The position numbers and the translations under genes are program-made. Under the pieces are notes generated by a model. The model did not search any database. It saw only the letters and a program-made list of their open reading frames with translations, and was not told the origin of the DNA. A stretch of 64,000 bases of DNA from Niebla homalea (lineage: Eukaryota > Ascomycota > Lecanoromycetes > Lecanorales > Ramalinaceae), in NCBI GenBank assembly GCA_019925105.1, contig JAHGAU010000035.1, positions 124,001 to 188,000 of the forward strand, given 5' to 3'. Shown here in pieces: positions 24,224-36,755 of the stretch; the stretch's first letter is position 1, and each line of letters starts with the position of its first letter.

Positions 24224-25584
24224 ATGAATATGGTCGATTTCCGTGGTGGCGGCAACTCCTCTCAAAATTTCCAACATCATCCTCAAAGAAAACTTGTCCC
24301 CGTCCCCAATTCCAGCCGCCAACACAGCGACCTTCGACCCCTCACCAAGATCCATCCTGACCCTACTCCCTACACTGCAAAAGCAATGAACAACAACCAC
24401 AACAACCCCTCCTCGTCTCCCTCCGGATACATCCCCTACCAACCAGCCTCACAAATCACAACCACAACAACCTACGCCGCCTTTCCCCCCCGAACCTCCT
24501 CTTCCAACAAAAACCTCCCCCAACCACCCTCAACGACCTCATCCCCCTCCGCCGCCACCACAACAACGACCAGCGGCTACAACAACCCGCTCTTCACCTC
24601 CCGTCGCACCCCCTCCCAATCCACCACCACCTCCACCCACTCCATCCACCACCACAATACCATCTACCCAGCCCGCCACCCTTCCGACGTCTCCTCCTCC
24701 CGCGTCTCCCGTACCTCCTCCACCCGCTCCTCCAACCCTTCCCCTTCCTCCTACGTCGCGCTGATGCGCAAGCAAAAAGCCACCGTCTGGTGCGACCGCT
24801 CCCAGCACGAGGACCCACGCACCGTGGCCCAGAAGAAAGCCGCCAAGATCCGCGCCACGCGGGAGATCACCGGTCCCGGCGCCCTGGACCCCGCGGGGCG
24901 GACGTCCACGAGTGGCAGCTTCACGGGCAGCGGCAGTTTGGGGGTGAGGAGCAAGATCCGGCATCATGGCGTGCCGAAAGCGAGTGGGTACAGCACCGCG
25001 AATATGGCGGGGGGTGGGGTGCCGATGCGGTTGAGTGCGAATGAGGTGGGGGATGAGGGGACGTATCGGGGGAATCCGAGCGGGTCTGGCAGTAATACTG
25101 GTATTGGTGGTGGTGGGGGATTGGGGCCAGGGGGCGTGGGGGCAGGCATATTAGGACGAGCAGTGCGCACAGCAGAGATAGCAGGGTCATTAGTGGGGGG
25201 CAGTATCTGACTGTTGATACACAAGGGACCGCGGGGAGGAGGATGAGTCAGGGCAGCACGCCGATCAGTGGGGGCAGGGAGAGTATTCCGGAACTGCGCG
25301 AGGAGGTGCCAGAGAAGCCGCCGCCGCTGCCGAGTAAGGACGTGGGCGAGGGGTATTGGGGGCCTACTGGGAGGAGGAAGAGCGGCCTGAGTGAGGGGGA
25401 CAGAGAGAATAGCTTTGGGAAGGTGGGAAGCATGGACGCCCCCGTGAGTGCGTCCAAGGCCAAACAGGAGGGCAAGAGTGAGGATGATCTGAGGAGGAGG
25501 GGGAGTGTGGATGAGAGGGCTAATACGATGGGCTTCATGGGAGGTGGGCGGCTGTTTGTGGCCAATCCGGATTTGAGCGATTAA
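24224..25584 (+). CDS. Basic, low-complexity conserved fungal protein
   Basis: The first frame runs from ATG 24224 and is rich in Ser, Thr, Asn, Pro and His for about 180 residues. It then carries a conserved block, SYVALMRKQKATVWCDRSQ...RTVAQKKAAKIRATREI, and KIRHHGVPKASGYS. Coding resumes in another frame from about 25146 (HIRTSSAHSRDSRVISGGQY) to FVANPDLSD at the stop. An intron of about 25063-25145 keeps phase and gives 425 residues, but the G-rich sequence makes the donor uncertain. I have seen the VWCDRSQHEDPR and VANPDLSD motifs in uncharacterised Pezizomycotina proteins. The function is unknown; the composition suggests a mostly disordered protein. Confidence 0.65.
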
Positions 25585-25619
25585 GGGGGGGGACTAATCA
25601 TTGCATTCCAAACGATTTT

Positions 25620-25667
25620 GGGGGCTTCCGAGGGCGGACTGGAGGGGGCTTCCGAGGGCGGACTGGA
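25620..25667. repeat. 24-bp perfect tandem duplication
   Basis: The unit GGGGGCTTCCGAGGGCGGAC plus TGGA occurs twice in tandem (25620-25643, 25644-25667). It lies in the 3' flank of the preceding gene. Confidence 0.9.
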
Positions 25668-25848
25668 GGGGGCACGCTATATCGTTGGGAATCTGGAGCT
25701 CATTTTATTCGGGACGGTTGGCGTCAACAGACAAGATGGCGCCTTGGGGGGAAGGACCTTTAACAAGTGGGAAAGAAGTGCCACTTCCTTGGTCTTGATC
25801 GAGATTAATGAGATTGTGTACCATGCTAAATCCATGATCCACGGTATG

Positions 25849-27131
25849 TTATACATGCGCCCATCCATTCTCCCTCAGAACCTGCATCTCATCGATCAAA
25901 CACCCTACGCCTTCCTCCCTCCTCTCCTCCCCATTTCCTACACCCTCTGCTTTCCACCCCTCAACCCGTCCCCGAATCTTCCTCTGATCCCTCCACCCCT
26001 TCCAACCCCCTAATACCCTCCCAGCCCTCTCCCTCCACACCCCACCAATCACCCCACCCCCTCCACCAAGCCACCTCTCCCCCTCACCTTCTCCCCCGCC
26101 TCAACGGAATACCCGACCCTCACCCGCGGATTCAGCCACACGCCCCTCGTCTTGCTGAGCGGATTATCCACATGTACCAAACAACACTCCGATCCCTCCA
26201 CATGCCTACGCGCCAATCCATCCTCCACCCCTCTGAACTTCAATCCACCTCCTCCTTCTTCGGCGTAGAAAGGCGCGGCGTCGAACACCACCACTCCATT
26301 CCAGCAACTCCGCACCGGCACCGGTTCGCCGCGGAGAATCGCCCCCCGGCTCTCCCTGGAGCCAAAGTACGGGAACGTGGCTGACGTGGTCGGCCCAAAG
26401 GCGGAGTCGCGGAGGGCAAAAGTGTCGTAGTAGGCGGGGGGGCGGGCGAAGTCGATCGAGCACGCGGCGGCGTAATCGCCATCGCGCGTGTCCAGCAAGA
26501 GCAAGATGAGCGGGGTGGTGAAGGTGACGTCGTTGAGGAAGAGGATCTGATCGAACCTGTTGCTCGCGTTCTGGGCGAGGAGGGTGTGCAGCGGCTCGAG
26601 GGACCGGTTGCGCAGGCCCGCGAGGTAGGGGATGCGTCGCAATTCATTCTTCTTTTCGCCGTCGGAAGAAGAAGAAGGAGTGGTGGTGGTGATCCAGCCC
26701 GGCGTGGGGGCATCAGGTGGAGGCGCATGGGCGATATGTTCGGCATGACTGGTCTCATCCAAGATCACCGTCTTCTCCACGCCCATCCTCTCCAACGCCT
26801 GGTCGAGCTGGCGGAGCGCCGTCTTGGTATCATCCCAGCTTCCGGACTCGTAGATGGATACGTAGACGTTTTGAGGCCCCAGCTGGGCTACCAAGTCCAA
26901 GAGGGCGGCGGACCAGTGCGCATTGAGGATCGCGGCGTTGTTCCAGTGGATGGAGGCGAGGAAGATGCGTTGGTCGATTGGTAGGGGTGGGGGTGCGGAT
27001 GGCCGGGAGCTGAGGCGGTGGTAGGTGGTGAGGAGGGAAAGTGTGTCGATGAGGAGGATGAGCGCGAGGAGGAGGCCGAGGGCGCGGAGGATCCGAGTGC
27101 GGGAGGAGAGGCGGAAGGAGGCGCGGGGCAT
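25849..27131 (-). CDS. CAP59/CMT1-like alpha-1,3-mannosyltransferase
   Basis: The exons are 27131-26088 and 26028-25849, giving 407 residues. A type II membrane anchor lies at about residues 13-35. The luminal domain follows the CAP59_mtransfer pattern: LASIHWNNAAILNAHW, GPQNVYVSIYESGSWDDTK, VILDETSHAEHI, RIPYLAGLRNRSLEPL, FDQILFLNDVTFTT, DGDYAAACSIDFARPPAYYDT, VRSCWNGVVVFDA and GSECCLVHVDNPLS. The frame ends soon after VRVGYSVEAGEK. A 59-bp intron (26029-26087) restores the family C-terminus GVGCLIDEMQVLRENGW. Characterised relatives are Golgi mannosyltransferases involved in capsule or cell-surface glycans of basidiomycete yeasts; in ascomycetes the substrate is usually unknown. Residues 155-170 contain a Ser-rich insert. 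Confidence 0.85.
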
Positions 27132-27342
27132 GGGGGTGTCATTGATTGATGGGAAAATAGTGTGCTAAGGGAAGGATTGGTGAGTTCATCTTCTGATGCT
27201 TAGTCGGGTTCGATAAGGCTGGACGAGCTGCTATTTAGCGTATTCATAATCGATGTTTCCTTGTCATTCTGATTCCACCTTTACCCCAAATTTCTTCGCA
27301 ATACTTACGATTATTCGGTCAAATCAATATATCTTGTGAATC

Positions 27343-27379
27343 TGAAGACGTAAATTGAATCAGTAGATATACGTCTTCA
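27343..27379. repeat. Perfect 10-bp inverted repeat with 17-nt loop
   Basis: TGAAGACGTA at 27343-27352 is the exact reverse complement of TACGTCTTCA at 27370-27379. The core ACGTC/GACGT resembles a bZIP half-site. Confidence 0.7.
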
Positions 27380-27656
27380 ATTTATATATACAATTTTCTT
27401 GGTGAAAACTAAAAACCAAAAACTTCGATTTTCTGAGGGGGCTTCTGAGGATTAAAGGGTCGGAAGTTAGGCAGTCGGGTCGGGGTGGAGTCAAAACGCC
27501 AAGGAAATGACATCGATTATGAATACGTTAATTGAACAATGACTGCATTAGATTTACGAGTATCCCGAGCCCGGTCAACAAGGAGACTCCGAAGTCGACG
27601 AAATCAGTCAGTCAGCGGTCAGCGCTAAGGTTATGCATGCTTGCTATCCTGGTACC

Positions 27657-27663
27657 TATATAA
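27657..27663 (+). promoter_or_regulatory. TATA box of ABC transporter gene
   Basis: TATATAA lies 194 bp upstream of the translation start at 27857. A pyrimidine-rich leader (CCTTCCTCTCCCATCCC) lies between them. Confidence 0.6.
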
Positions 27664-27856
27664 GCCTCGCTTTGTCCTCCCAATTTTGAAAATTTTGGGT
27701 ACCTTGCTGCCTTGTTAAACCTCCTTCCTCTCCCATCCCACACTTGGCACCTCAACGTGCCTTGGTGGTTTTAAGCATCTAGTTTGATGCTACGTCGTAT
27801 CCATTGAACGATACTTTCTCTTTTTGGATAGAAAATTACAAGTCTGGGATCTCACC

Positions 27857-30800
27857 ATGCAGGCTATTGGTGAGCTTGAGAAGGGTGCTCACCAGCATGG
27901 AGTATCGGAGCGTCCGGACAAGGTCGCCGAAGTTGAAGGAAAGGGCGAAGATGCCAAGACTCCACTATCACCTCGAGACACCATCGAGGAAGTTGAGAAA
28001 TTCGAAGACGCAAAACCAGACTCAGAAGATCAAGTGGGACAATCCTACGTGCCCTCAAAGCGAACATTGGAGCCATCTGACTACCAGACAAATCGCGTCT
28101 CTGTAGCGCGTGCGGAACATGAGTTCGCGGAGCTGAGCCGGCAGATGAGCAGTCATTCGCAGACAAGTCGTAAGCTTTCACGCACCGTCAGTACCGTAAG
28201 CAAGCACAGTACGGTGTCCAAGCCTAGCGCCATCAGTCGGAATAAGGAAGTCGATCTGGAGAAAGATTCGTCGACATCTCAGTCAGAAGAAGATGTTTTC
28301 GATCTAGAGGAGACTCTTAGGGGCAACAAGGCTGATGACGATGTGTCGGGCATTCGAAGCAAGCATATCGGAATCATTTGGGACAATCTGACCGTGAGGG
28401 GTGTAGGCGGCGTCAGAAACATTGTCAAGACTTTCCCTCAGGCTTTTGTCAGCTTCTTCAATGTTGTGGAGACAGCAATGCATCTTTTTGGGTTGGGGAA
28501 AAAAGGGAAAGAAGTTGACATCTTACGTAACTTTCACGGTGTCGTCAAGCCTGGCGAAATGGTATTGGTCCTCGGACGTCCCGGCTCAGGGTGTACGACC
28601 TTCCTCAAAGTCATTGCAAATCAGCGCTTCGGGTATACCGGAATTGACGGTGAGGTGCTGTACGGTCACTATGACGCAAAGACCTTCGCGAAGCGATACC
28701 GGGGAGAAGCAGTCTACAATGGGGAAGACGATATCCACAATCCGACTCTCACAGTGGGCCAAACGCTGGGATTCGCCTTGGACGTCAAGACCCCCGGCAA
28801 ACGCCCCAGTGGTATGTCCAAGAAGGAGTTCAAGGAGAAGGTCATCCATCTGTTATTGAAGATGTTCAACATTGAGCACACCCTCAACACTATCGTAGGG
28901 AATCCATTCATGCGAGGCGTTTCAGGCGGTGAACGAAAGCGAGTCTCGATCGCCGAGATGATGGTGACAGCGGCTTGCATTTGCGCTTGGGACAATACCA
29001 CGCGTGGTCTGGATGCCTCGACTGCTCTAGATTATGCGAAATCGCTAAGAATCATGACCAATATCTACAAGACTACAACCTTTGTCAGCCTCTACCAAGC
29101 AAGTGAGAACATCTACAAGCAATTCGACAAGATCATGGTCATAGACGAGGGACGACAAGTCTTCTTCGGGCCCGCCAACGAAGCAAGAGCCTATTTCGAA
29201 GGCTTGGGATTCAAGGAGAAACCCAGACAGACCACACCAGATTATCTGACAGGCTGCACTGATCCCTTTGAACGAGACTATGCTCCAGGCAGATCGGAAG
29301 CAAACGCGCCCCATGATCCCGAATCCCTTGTCAAGGCGTTTGAAAAATCCAAGTTTGCCGCCGGTCTGAGGGAAGAAATGACTCAATATCGAGAGCAAAT
29401 TCGATCAGAGAAGCAGGCCTTTCAAGATTTCGAGACTGCGAACCTGCAAGGCAAGCAACGCTTTGCCCCCAAATCAAGTGTCTATGCGGCACCATTCTAC
29501 CTCCAGGTTTGGGCACTGGTCCAGCGCCAATTCCTGATTAAATGGCAGGATAAGTTCTCCCTGGTCGTGTCATGGATCACTATGATCATTATTGCAATCA
29601 TCCTTGGTACAGTCTGGTTGGATCTACCCGTCACATCTGCAGGCGCCTTCACCAGAGGCGGTGTACTTTTCATCGCTCTGCTGTTCAATGCATTCGCTGC
29701 TTTTGGGGAGCTCGCTGGTGTCGTACGTAACTCGTTCCACCTAAATCAGACCGTTCTCATACTGACACCATGTAGATGATTGGAAGAGCGATTGTGAACA
29801 AGCATCGGTCATACACATTTCATCGACCTTCAGCTCTATGGCTTGCGCAGATCATGGTTGATCTTAGCTTTGCAGCCGTCCAGATCTTTGTGTTCAGCGT
29901 CATGGTCTACTTCATGTGCCATCTTGTCCGGGACGCTGGGGCATTCTTTACCTTCTACCTTGTCATAGTCTGTGGGTACTTGGTCATGACGCTGTTTTTC
30001 AGAGTGATCGGCACTGTCACACCCGATTGTAAGTTCTTTCCCAACGTTGCGATGCTTTGTACACTGACTGATCCTTCACAGTTGATTATGCAATCAAGTT
30101 CGCGGCTTGCATCATCACGCTTTTGGTGCTTACTTCGGGCTATCTTATACCGTACCAGAATGGCCAGAAATGGTATCGCTGGATCTTCTGGATGAATGGA
30201 CTGGGTTTGGGGTTCTCGGATCTCATGATGAACGAGTTTGGAAGACTAACGTTAAGATGTACCTCTGCACAACTGATTCCCAATATCAATTTTGGTTCGC
30301 AATATACGAACATCGCAAACCAGGTCTGTACTTTACCAGGCGGTGGTGCGGGAACCACGGAGATATCAGGTACGGACTACATACGCATAGCCTTTGCGTA
30401 CGATGTCAAAGATCTATGGCGCAATTGGGGCATCACTGTGGTGTTGATTGTGGCTTTCTTGGTCATGAACTCTACTTTTGGGGAATACTTCAACTTTGGG
30501 GCTGGTGGCAAAACGGTCACCTTCTTCGCAAAAGAGACGCCAGAGAGAAAACGGCTGAATGAGGAGCTGGAAAAGAAGCGGGAGTTGCGCCAGCAACGAA
30601 AAGAGACCTATGGAAGTGACATGCAGATCACGAGCAAAGCCGTGCTCACATGGGAGAATCTCTGCTATGATGTGCCGGTGCCATCCGGCCAGCTGAGATT
30701 GCTCAAGGACGTCTTTGGATATGTCAAGCCTGGCCAGCTCACGGCTCTCATGGGAGCCTCTGGTGCTGGAAAGACAACACTTTTGGACGTGCTTGCTGCG

Positions 30801-32534
30801 CGTAAGAACATCGGCACGATATCGGGCAATGTACTCGTTGATGGGATCAAGCCAGGTACAGCCTTCCAGCGTGGAACGTCCTACGCAGAACAACTCGATG
30901 TCCACGAGGCTACGCAAACAGTACGAGAAGCTCTTCGCTTCAGCGCTCAACTCCGGCAGCCATACTCAACCCCACAGGCCGAAAAGTTTGCATACGTTGA
31001 AGAGGTCATATCTCTCCTCGAAATGGAGGACATTGCGGATGCCATCATTGGAGATCCTGATGCAGGTCTCGCAGTCGAACAGCGCAAGCGTGTAACGATT
31101 GGTGTCGAGTTGGCGGCCAAACCGGAGCTGCTCCTCTTCCTTGACGAGCCCACATCGGGTCTAGATTCGCAGTCTGCGTTCAACATTGTCAGGTTTTTGC
31201 GTAAGCTCGCAGCCGCCGGACAATGTATTCTTTGCACCATCCACCAGCCCAACTCGGCCCTCTTCGAGAACTTTGACCGGCTGTTGCTTTTGCAAAAGGG
31301 AGGTCAGACCGTTTATTTCGGAGACATTGGGAAGGACGCTGTCGTGCTTCTCGACTACTTCAAGCGCAACGGTGCCATCTGTCCTCCCAGTGCTAATCCA
31401 GCCGAATGGATGCTGGATGCAATTGGCGCAGGACAGGCTCCCCGCATTGGTCCTCGCGATTGGGGTGACATCTGGTCCTCCTCGGCCGAGCTGGCCACCA
31501 CCAAAGAATTCATCACCACTACCAAAGCCGAACGAATCGCTCTCGTCGGCTCCAATACCAAGCGGGACCAGCAGGAATATGCCACCCCGCTCTGGCACCA
31601 GATCAAAGTGGTCAACCGACGCACCCACCTCTCTTTTTGGCGCTCCCCCAACTATGGCTTCACTCGCTTCTTCAATCATGTTGCCCTCGCCCTTCTTGCC
31701 GGGCTGGCTTACCTCAACCTCTCCGACTCCCGCTCATCCCTTCAGGAACGGGTGTTTGTCATTTTCCAGGTTACCGTCCTCCCCGCCATCATCATCTCGC
31801 AGGTCGAGCCCAAATACGACCTATCGCGCCTCATCTTCTACCGCGAATCTGCGGCCAAGGCCTACGGCCAATTTCCCTTTGCGCTCTCGATGGTCTTGGC
31901 AGAGATGCCATACTCCATCCTCTGCGCGGTGGGGTTCTTCTTGCCGATTTACTACATGCCGGGTTTCCAGCACGAGTCCAGCCGGGCGGGGTACCAATTC
32001 CTCATGATCCTCATCACCGAGCTCTTCTCCGTCACCCTCGGGCAAATGATCTCAGCATTGACGCCGAGCAGCTTTATCGCGATGCTGCTCAACCCGCCGA
32101 CAATCATCGTCTTCGCCCTCTTCTGTGGTGTCACCATCCCGCAGCCGCAGATCCCCGGATTTTGGCGCGCGTGGCTCTACCAGCTCGATCCGTTCACTCG
32201 CTTGATCGGCGGCATGACAGTCACAGAGCTGCACGATCGTCCCGTCACCTGTCTTCCCAGGGAACTCAACACTTTCAGCCCTCCCAGCGGGATGACGTGT
32301 GGAGATTACATGAGCACATTCTTTGCTCGGGGAGGGCCGGGATATATCGTCAACAACGCGGCAACAGAGGCATGCCAGTACTGCGCGTACAGTGTTGGGG
32401 ATCAATTCTATGAGCCTTTAGGTTTTGCATTCGAGCATCGGTGGAGGGATATGGGGATCTATCTGGCGTTCGTGGGAAGTAATCTCATCATCCTCTTCGT
32501 AGGGAGTAGGTATTTGAATTTCAATCGGAGGTAG
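27857..32534 (+). CDS. PDR-type full-size ABC-G transporter
   Basis: The exons are 27857-29722, 29776-30028 and 30082-32534, giving 1523 residues, the usual PDR length. The start CACCATGC at 27857 is preferred over the non-AUG frame extension. The order is NBD1-TMD1-NBD2-TMD2. NBD1 has the PDR-specific degenerate Walker A GRPGSGCTT (Cys for Lys, about residue 239), signature VSGGERKR and degenerate Walker B WDNTTRGLDAS. NBD2 has canonical Walker A GASGAGKTT (about 928), a degenerate signature VEQRKR and Walker B LLFLDEPTSGLD (about 1055). This one-good-site asymmetry is normal for the family. Six helices follow each NBD, and a cysteine-rich extracellular loop lies before the last helix (CGDYMSTF...ACQYCAYSVG). 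It should export hydrophobic compounds across the plasma membrane. Its neighbours make product export for the 33-42 kb genes plausible. Confidence 0.95.
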
Positions 32535-33685
32535 TGCGATGGAACTCGGACTCAAAGGAAACAAGAACTCAAGGGGGTAAGACAGAAGCACACTCAGCGA
32601 CGATGAAGTGTGAAAAAAAAGACCAAACAATTGCATGTATTTTCCAGCATCCAGATAAAGACATTCTGAGCATTCGATAGGAGCCAATCTCCACTCGTGT
32701 TGTTTGATTCCATTTCCAGGCCAGCATGATGAGTCCAGGTCTAATCATGACCAACTTCCAATTCCGCGTAGTGTCTCTGTACGAAGGAGCCCCGGAAGCC
32801 TTCACAGCCATGCTTGTCAGTCTATACAATTCTTGGTCGTCGCAGCCGGCGTTTTTGACGGGTCGGAAAGTCGTTGGATGTGTGAAACAGCGCCGACTGC
32901 AACCGTTGGCATGGACACACCAATCTACTACGGCGTTCCCACACCTGAATCTTGGCGAAAAGCTCGTCTGCAGGCACACCACCAATCTCGCCGCAGATGG
33001 GACACTACCCGGAACGGAACACCCGCCGGTCTCAGGGTTGGTGAATGAACGGCAAGGAAGGCAATGGAAAACAGAAATGCGATGGGTCCGCATTCCTGGC
33101 CCGTTTGATCGACGCGTTCCCCATGCGGCGGGGGGGTGCAGAGCCTGCGCCATCAACACGGTGCGCTACTAGTGATCGCCCCAGAGGGTTCCCGGATGAT
33201 TAAAATGAGTGAGAAGGGGGTGGCGGCGCCTTGCGGCGATGCGCTTGGGGATTAATGAGGGCAGATTGGGTCAAACTACCTGGGACGATGACGACGACGA
33301 CCGCGGATGTGGTAAATCAGCAGCTCAAGAGAAATTCCATGGAGAGAGTAAGATGCAGGAGAGAAACCCTCCGCAGCTGTCGTAATCGAAATGTCCATAT
33401 GAAGGAGAGCCAATCCTCTGGGGTATATCCTTGGGCTGGGATGGGTTGGGCATTGGTTGGAGCTATTCGATAGAGCCACGTGAGGTCGTCTTCGCGTCTT
33501 CGGCTTAGAGCAGCTGCTGCTGATGATGGAGAGTGACTGGGATCTCTATTTTTCAGATCTTGCCTCTCGTTCTCATCAGAGGTTCCATATTCACGCAAAA
33601 TTTTGTTTTTTGTCATGAAGTGCGCCTTCATGCCAAGACTATTTTTCATTTCTTGAAACCTTTTTTGGGACCCTGACTCACTCAT
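32535..33685. other. Intergenic between convergent transporter genes
   Basis: This stretch holds the 3' flanks of the ABC and POT transporter genes. One open frame at 32726-33172 has no recognisable motif and I do not call it a gene. Confidence 0.45.
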
Positions 33686-35610
33686 TCAAGCTCGTTGTCG
33701 AGCACCACCCTTGCTTTCGTCCATCCGGCCTTCCTCTCCCCTTCCACTCTCCTCCCGCTCCTCCTCCTCCACCTTCACTCGATCATACCCCCTGAAGACG
33801 GCCCAAAACGCCAGCCCGCCCGCTCCCGTGACGCCCGCGAACGTCGCGTACATGATGACCAACCAGGGATCCTTGGCCACGGGCCCGAGCGCGATCCCGA
33901 CGGCCGCCCCCACGGCCGCGGTCAGCTGCTTGAACGCCTGCGCGACGACCTTGATGTTCTGGGGCGCCTCCGCGTACGCGTACTCGCTCAGCGAGACCAG
34001 CCCCAGGATCTCGCCCGCACCCAGCAGGAAGTGGACGGGGATCTGGACCCAGACGCTGATCCGGTTGGGGCGGCTCGTGATCCTCCTCCCATCATCAACG
34101 GTTTGCGCGGCCGCCGCCGGACAGGCCAGTGGATGATCGTGGCAGGGTGGACGGGTGTAGATGAGCTGCTGGATCCCGGCGGCGTAGGCCATACCGAGCG
34201 CGATGAAGGAGAAGGCGATGGAGATGCGGAGGATGGGGCCGAAGGGGATGCGGCGGCGGTAGATGAAGGGGAAGAGGACCTTCTGGATGAGGGGCCCCAG
34301 AATGATGCAGGCGATCGGGTTCAGCGATTGGATCGTGTCGTTGGATATTCCGCCAGAGAGCTCCATCTGGCCGGCTTGGGAGATGAGGTTGTTGAGGACC
34401 TGGTTGTAGCAGAGGTAGAAGAGGGCGAAGCAGATGATGACGCGGCAGGCTTTGAGGCCGCGTCTGATTTCGCTGACGAAGTCCTCCGTCCAAGGTGGCG
34501 TGCGGTTGTGATGGCTTTGTTGGTAGGAGGGACAGGCGGCGCCTAAGTTGAAGCCAGAGCGGAGTGCCAAAGACAGGACCTGGATGGCTTGGGGAAGAAC
34601 ATTTCCCTGGGGCGGTTGCTTGACTAAATACGTGAGATGGGGGAGGCTTGCCGTGGAAAGAGTGAGCTCACCCAGATGTTTGTTCCACATGACGAGAGGA
34701 AGGAAAGCGGTAGCGAGAAAGCAAGTCGGTAAGAGGAACGCGGCCCAAAAGCTGACATACTTCTCCAGCAAGGTCGTTGCGATAGAAGAAAGTGCAGCAA
34801 TATTGACCATCCTAATTGTATCAGCGCGCTTCCGCTCTGCACGGGGCAAAGGGAAGATCGGTCTAACCAATAGTAGACATTGAAAGCGTATTGAATGGAG
34901 AGTGTTCTGTCTGCAATTACAAGATTTCCTTTTTTATCCTGGGTGAGCTGCGGAGGTCGTTCTGGTATCTGGTCGCCTGCATATAAGGTCAGAGTCCAGG
35001 CTGATCCGGCCCCCAGGTGAAATACCAATCAGCGGATAGATGACAGACTGGACACCCCCTTGGCCAAACCCCATGAGTACCATGGCAATGACAAGACCGC
35101 TGACGCCAGCCCCATCTTCATGCAAGACCTTGGGTGTAGAAGTTATGAAAAGGATGAGGTTTCCTAGGAGAAGTGCACTACTGAGGTCAATCTCATAGAT
35201 TCTTTGTCAGTGCGTGAATTGGTTCAATACCTGAGGCTAAGTATCAAGGTTTTATATTTGCCGATCCAGACATCGGAGACAACGGCCAGAGGTAAGGGCG
35301 TCAAATAACCAAAGACTAGGAACGCATTGCTTATTGTCGTCGCTCTCGATTGGCCAAGCCCGAGGATGCCCGGAAGACGGGGTTCACCAGGCGGATTTTG
35401 GATGTAATTCTCTGTCGCCCGTCAAGATCGAGAGCGCAACCAACTGGGTCGAGACTTACGCCAAGGGACAATGGTGCCATAGTATGCGAAACGTTGGGCT
35501 GCCCCTGCAAAAGCCACAAGCCATACGGTTCGGGGAATCTTGTCGACGATGTGTCGTAGATCCTGAATTTCTCCTTTGGTGGCATCTCGAGGTGGGGCAG
35601 ACTCTTTCAT
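33686..35610 (-). CDS. POT/PTR2 proton-coupled peptide transporter
   Basis: There are six exons (35610-35460, 35411-35231, 35181-35026, 34976-34869, 34811-34672, 34623-33686), with all phases consistent, and 557 residues. ATG 35610 opens EIQDLRHIVDKIPRTVWLVAF. The POT hallmarks follow: QRFAYYGT...QNYIQNP, the NAFLVFGYLTPLPLAVVSD helix pair with DVWIGKY, and GFGQGGVQSVIYPLIGDQI. QYAFNVYYWMVNI runs across an intron and matches the family sequence. The C-terminal half has PIACIILGPLIQKVLFPFIYRRRI and VWVQIPVHFLLGAGEIL. Family members take up di- and tripeptides with protons at the plasma membrane, but divergent copies in biosynthetic clusters can export products. The N-terminal ERFTYYG-like motif reads QRFAYYG. 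The tail is acidic and glutamate-rich. Confidence 0.93.
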
Positions 35611-36755
35611 CACGATAGTGTCATAAGATCAATCGACAAGCGCAGTGAGGGAAGGTCACACTCCGAGCCATTCAATATCAACCGGGTCGAAGTCTTTGGG
35701 GATTCACGGGTCAAAAGTGACGAGAATCATTCTCGCCGTGGCAAAACAGTATACGTAGGCTACACCCGTGGCATTCTCCATCCTTCGGTTTGGCACGCTG
35801 CCTGATCCCGGACATCTTCCCTAATTCGTCAGAATGTATGGACATGGATGTTCACAGGTCGCCAATAGATATTGCGTATCGTCATCCGTACAAGCGTCCG
35901 AATCGCACATTCATTAGCCTGCTTTACATTTGTTGACGACACAGTGAGCAATGAAGCTCGGCTCATGTGTCAGGCCATGCATTGTTCGCGTGTTCTACGA
36001 TAAAGCCCATTACACAGCAGGCAGAGATTAACCTGCCGATCTTGGAAGTGACTGTTGGGGCTTTCACGGGGAGACCTTTTCGTCTGTCAGGTGAGTCTGA
36101 TTCGTATTCATCTCGAGATTGTGATTGATCTCGCAAAAATGCGGTATGTGATAAGCTTTTGGCCTTTCACTTTGCGCTTAAACGGGCATTTATCCTCTTA
36201 GGGCCAGGTCAGGTCCGGCTGACCCCCGCTCCCCCGTTAGCGGCCGGGAGACAAGCAGTATTAGCGGGATACGGAGGGGACGCGGGGTTTCTACATACCT
36301 TAGGTACACATCAAGGTCGAAGGTATACATCTGGTACTTCACAGGGGGGCCCCATGTGATTGAGATGGGGACTAAAGTAGCGCATTCAGCTACCCCTCCC
36401 ACGAAAATGAAAATGCGTATTAGAGATGTGTGGCACCTGACTATGATTCGCCTTTGCGGACGCGTCGACGATCATCAATCTGCATGCAGGAGCATAGGGG
36501 CATTGTCTCTAATGCGAAACTTGCATGGACTTCGATTTTGCAAATTCGCGGTCTGCAAAGACGTCATATCCGTCCCGTGTGGTATTGCACGCTATTGCCC
36601 TGCTACAGTGTTGCCAGTGAATAGCCTGATCCCCAAAATTACCTGCTCCGCAAGCAACAACCACTCGGTGATAGGCTCAGATTAAATTCACCTTACTTAC
36701 TACCACCTCCCTGAGAGCCACTCCGTGCTAGTCGTGCCTGTAGCTATTACTCATC
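35611..36755. other. Divergent promoter region, no gene seen
   Basis: This lies between the POT transporter and the acetyltransferase, which diverge. Short frames only; no repeats or RNA gene seen. Confidence 0.5.

Larger units (their letters stand above)
27132..27856. promoter_or_regulatory. Divergent promoter region of mannosyltransferase and ABC transporter
   Basis: This is a 725-bp intergenic stretch, AT-rich around 27250-27430. It contains a perfect 10-bp inverted repeat (27343-27379), a CAGTCAGTCAG run at 27605-27615 and a TATA element at 27657. PDR-type transporter promoters are commonly controlled by palindrome-binding zinc-cluster factors, so the inverted repeat is a candidate operator. 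That is inference. Confidence 0.5.

Noticed and set aside
31186..32007. Long open frame inside the ABC transporter on the same strand
   Set aside because: It is an out-of-frame reading of a conserved exon and is Pro/Ser-rich without motifs.
33695..34546. 283-codon open frame antisense to the POT transporter
   Set aside because: It overlaps a conserved transporter exon; its composition (Asp/Glu/Arg/Gly-rich) is an artefact of GC-rich third positions.
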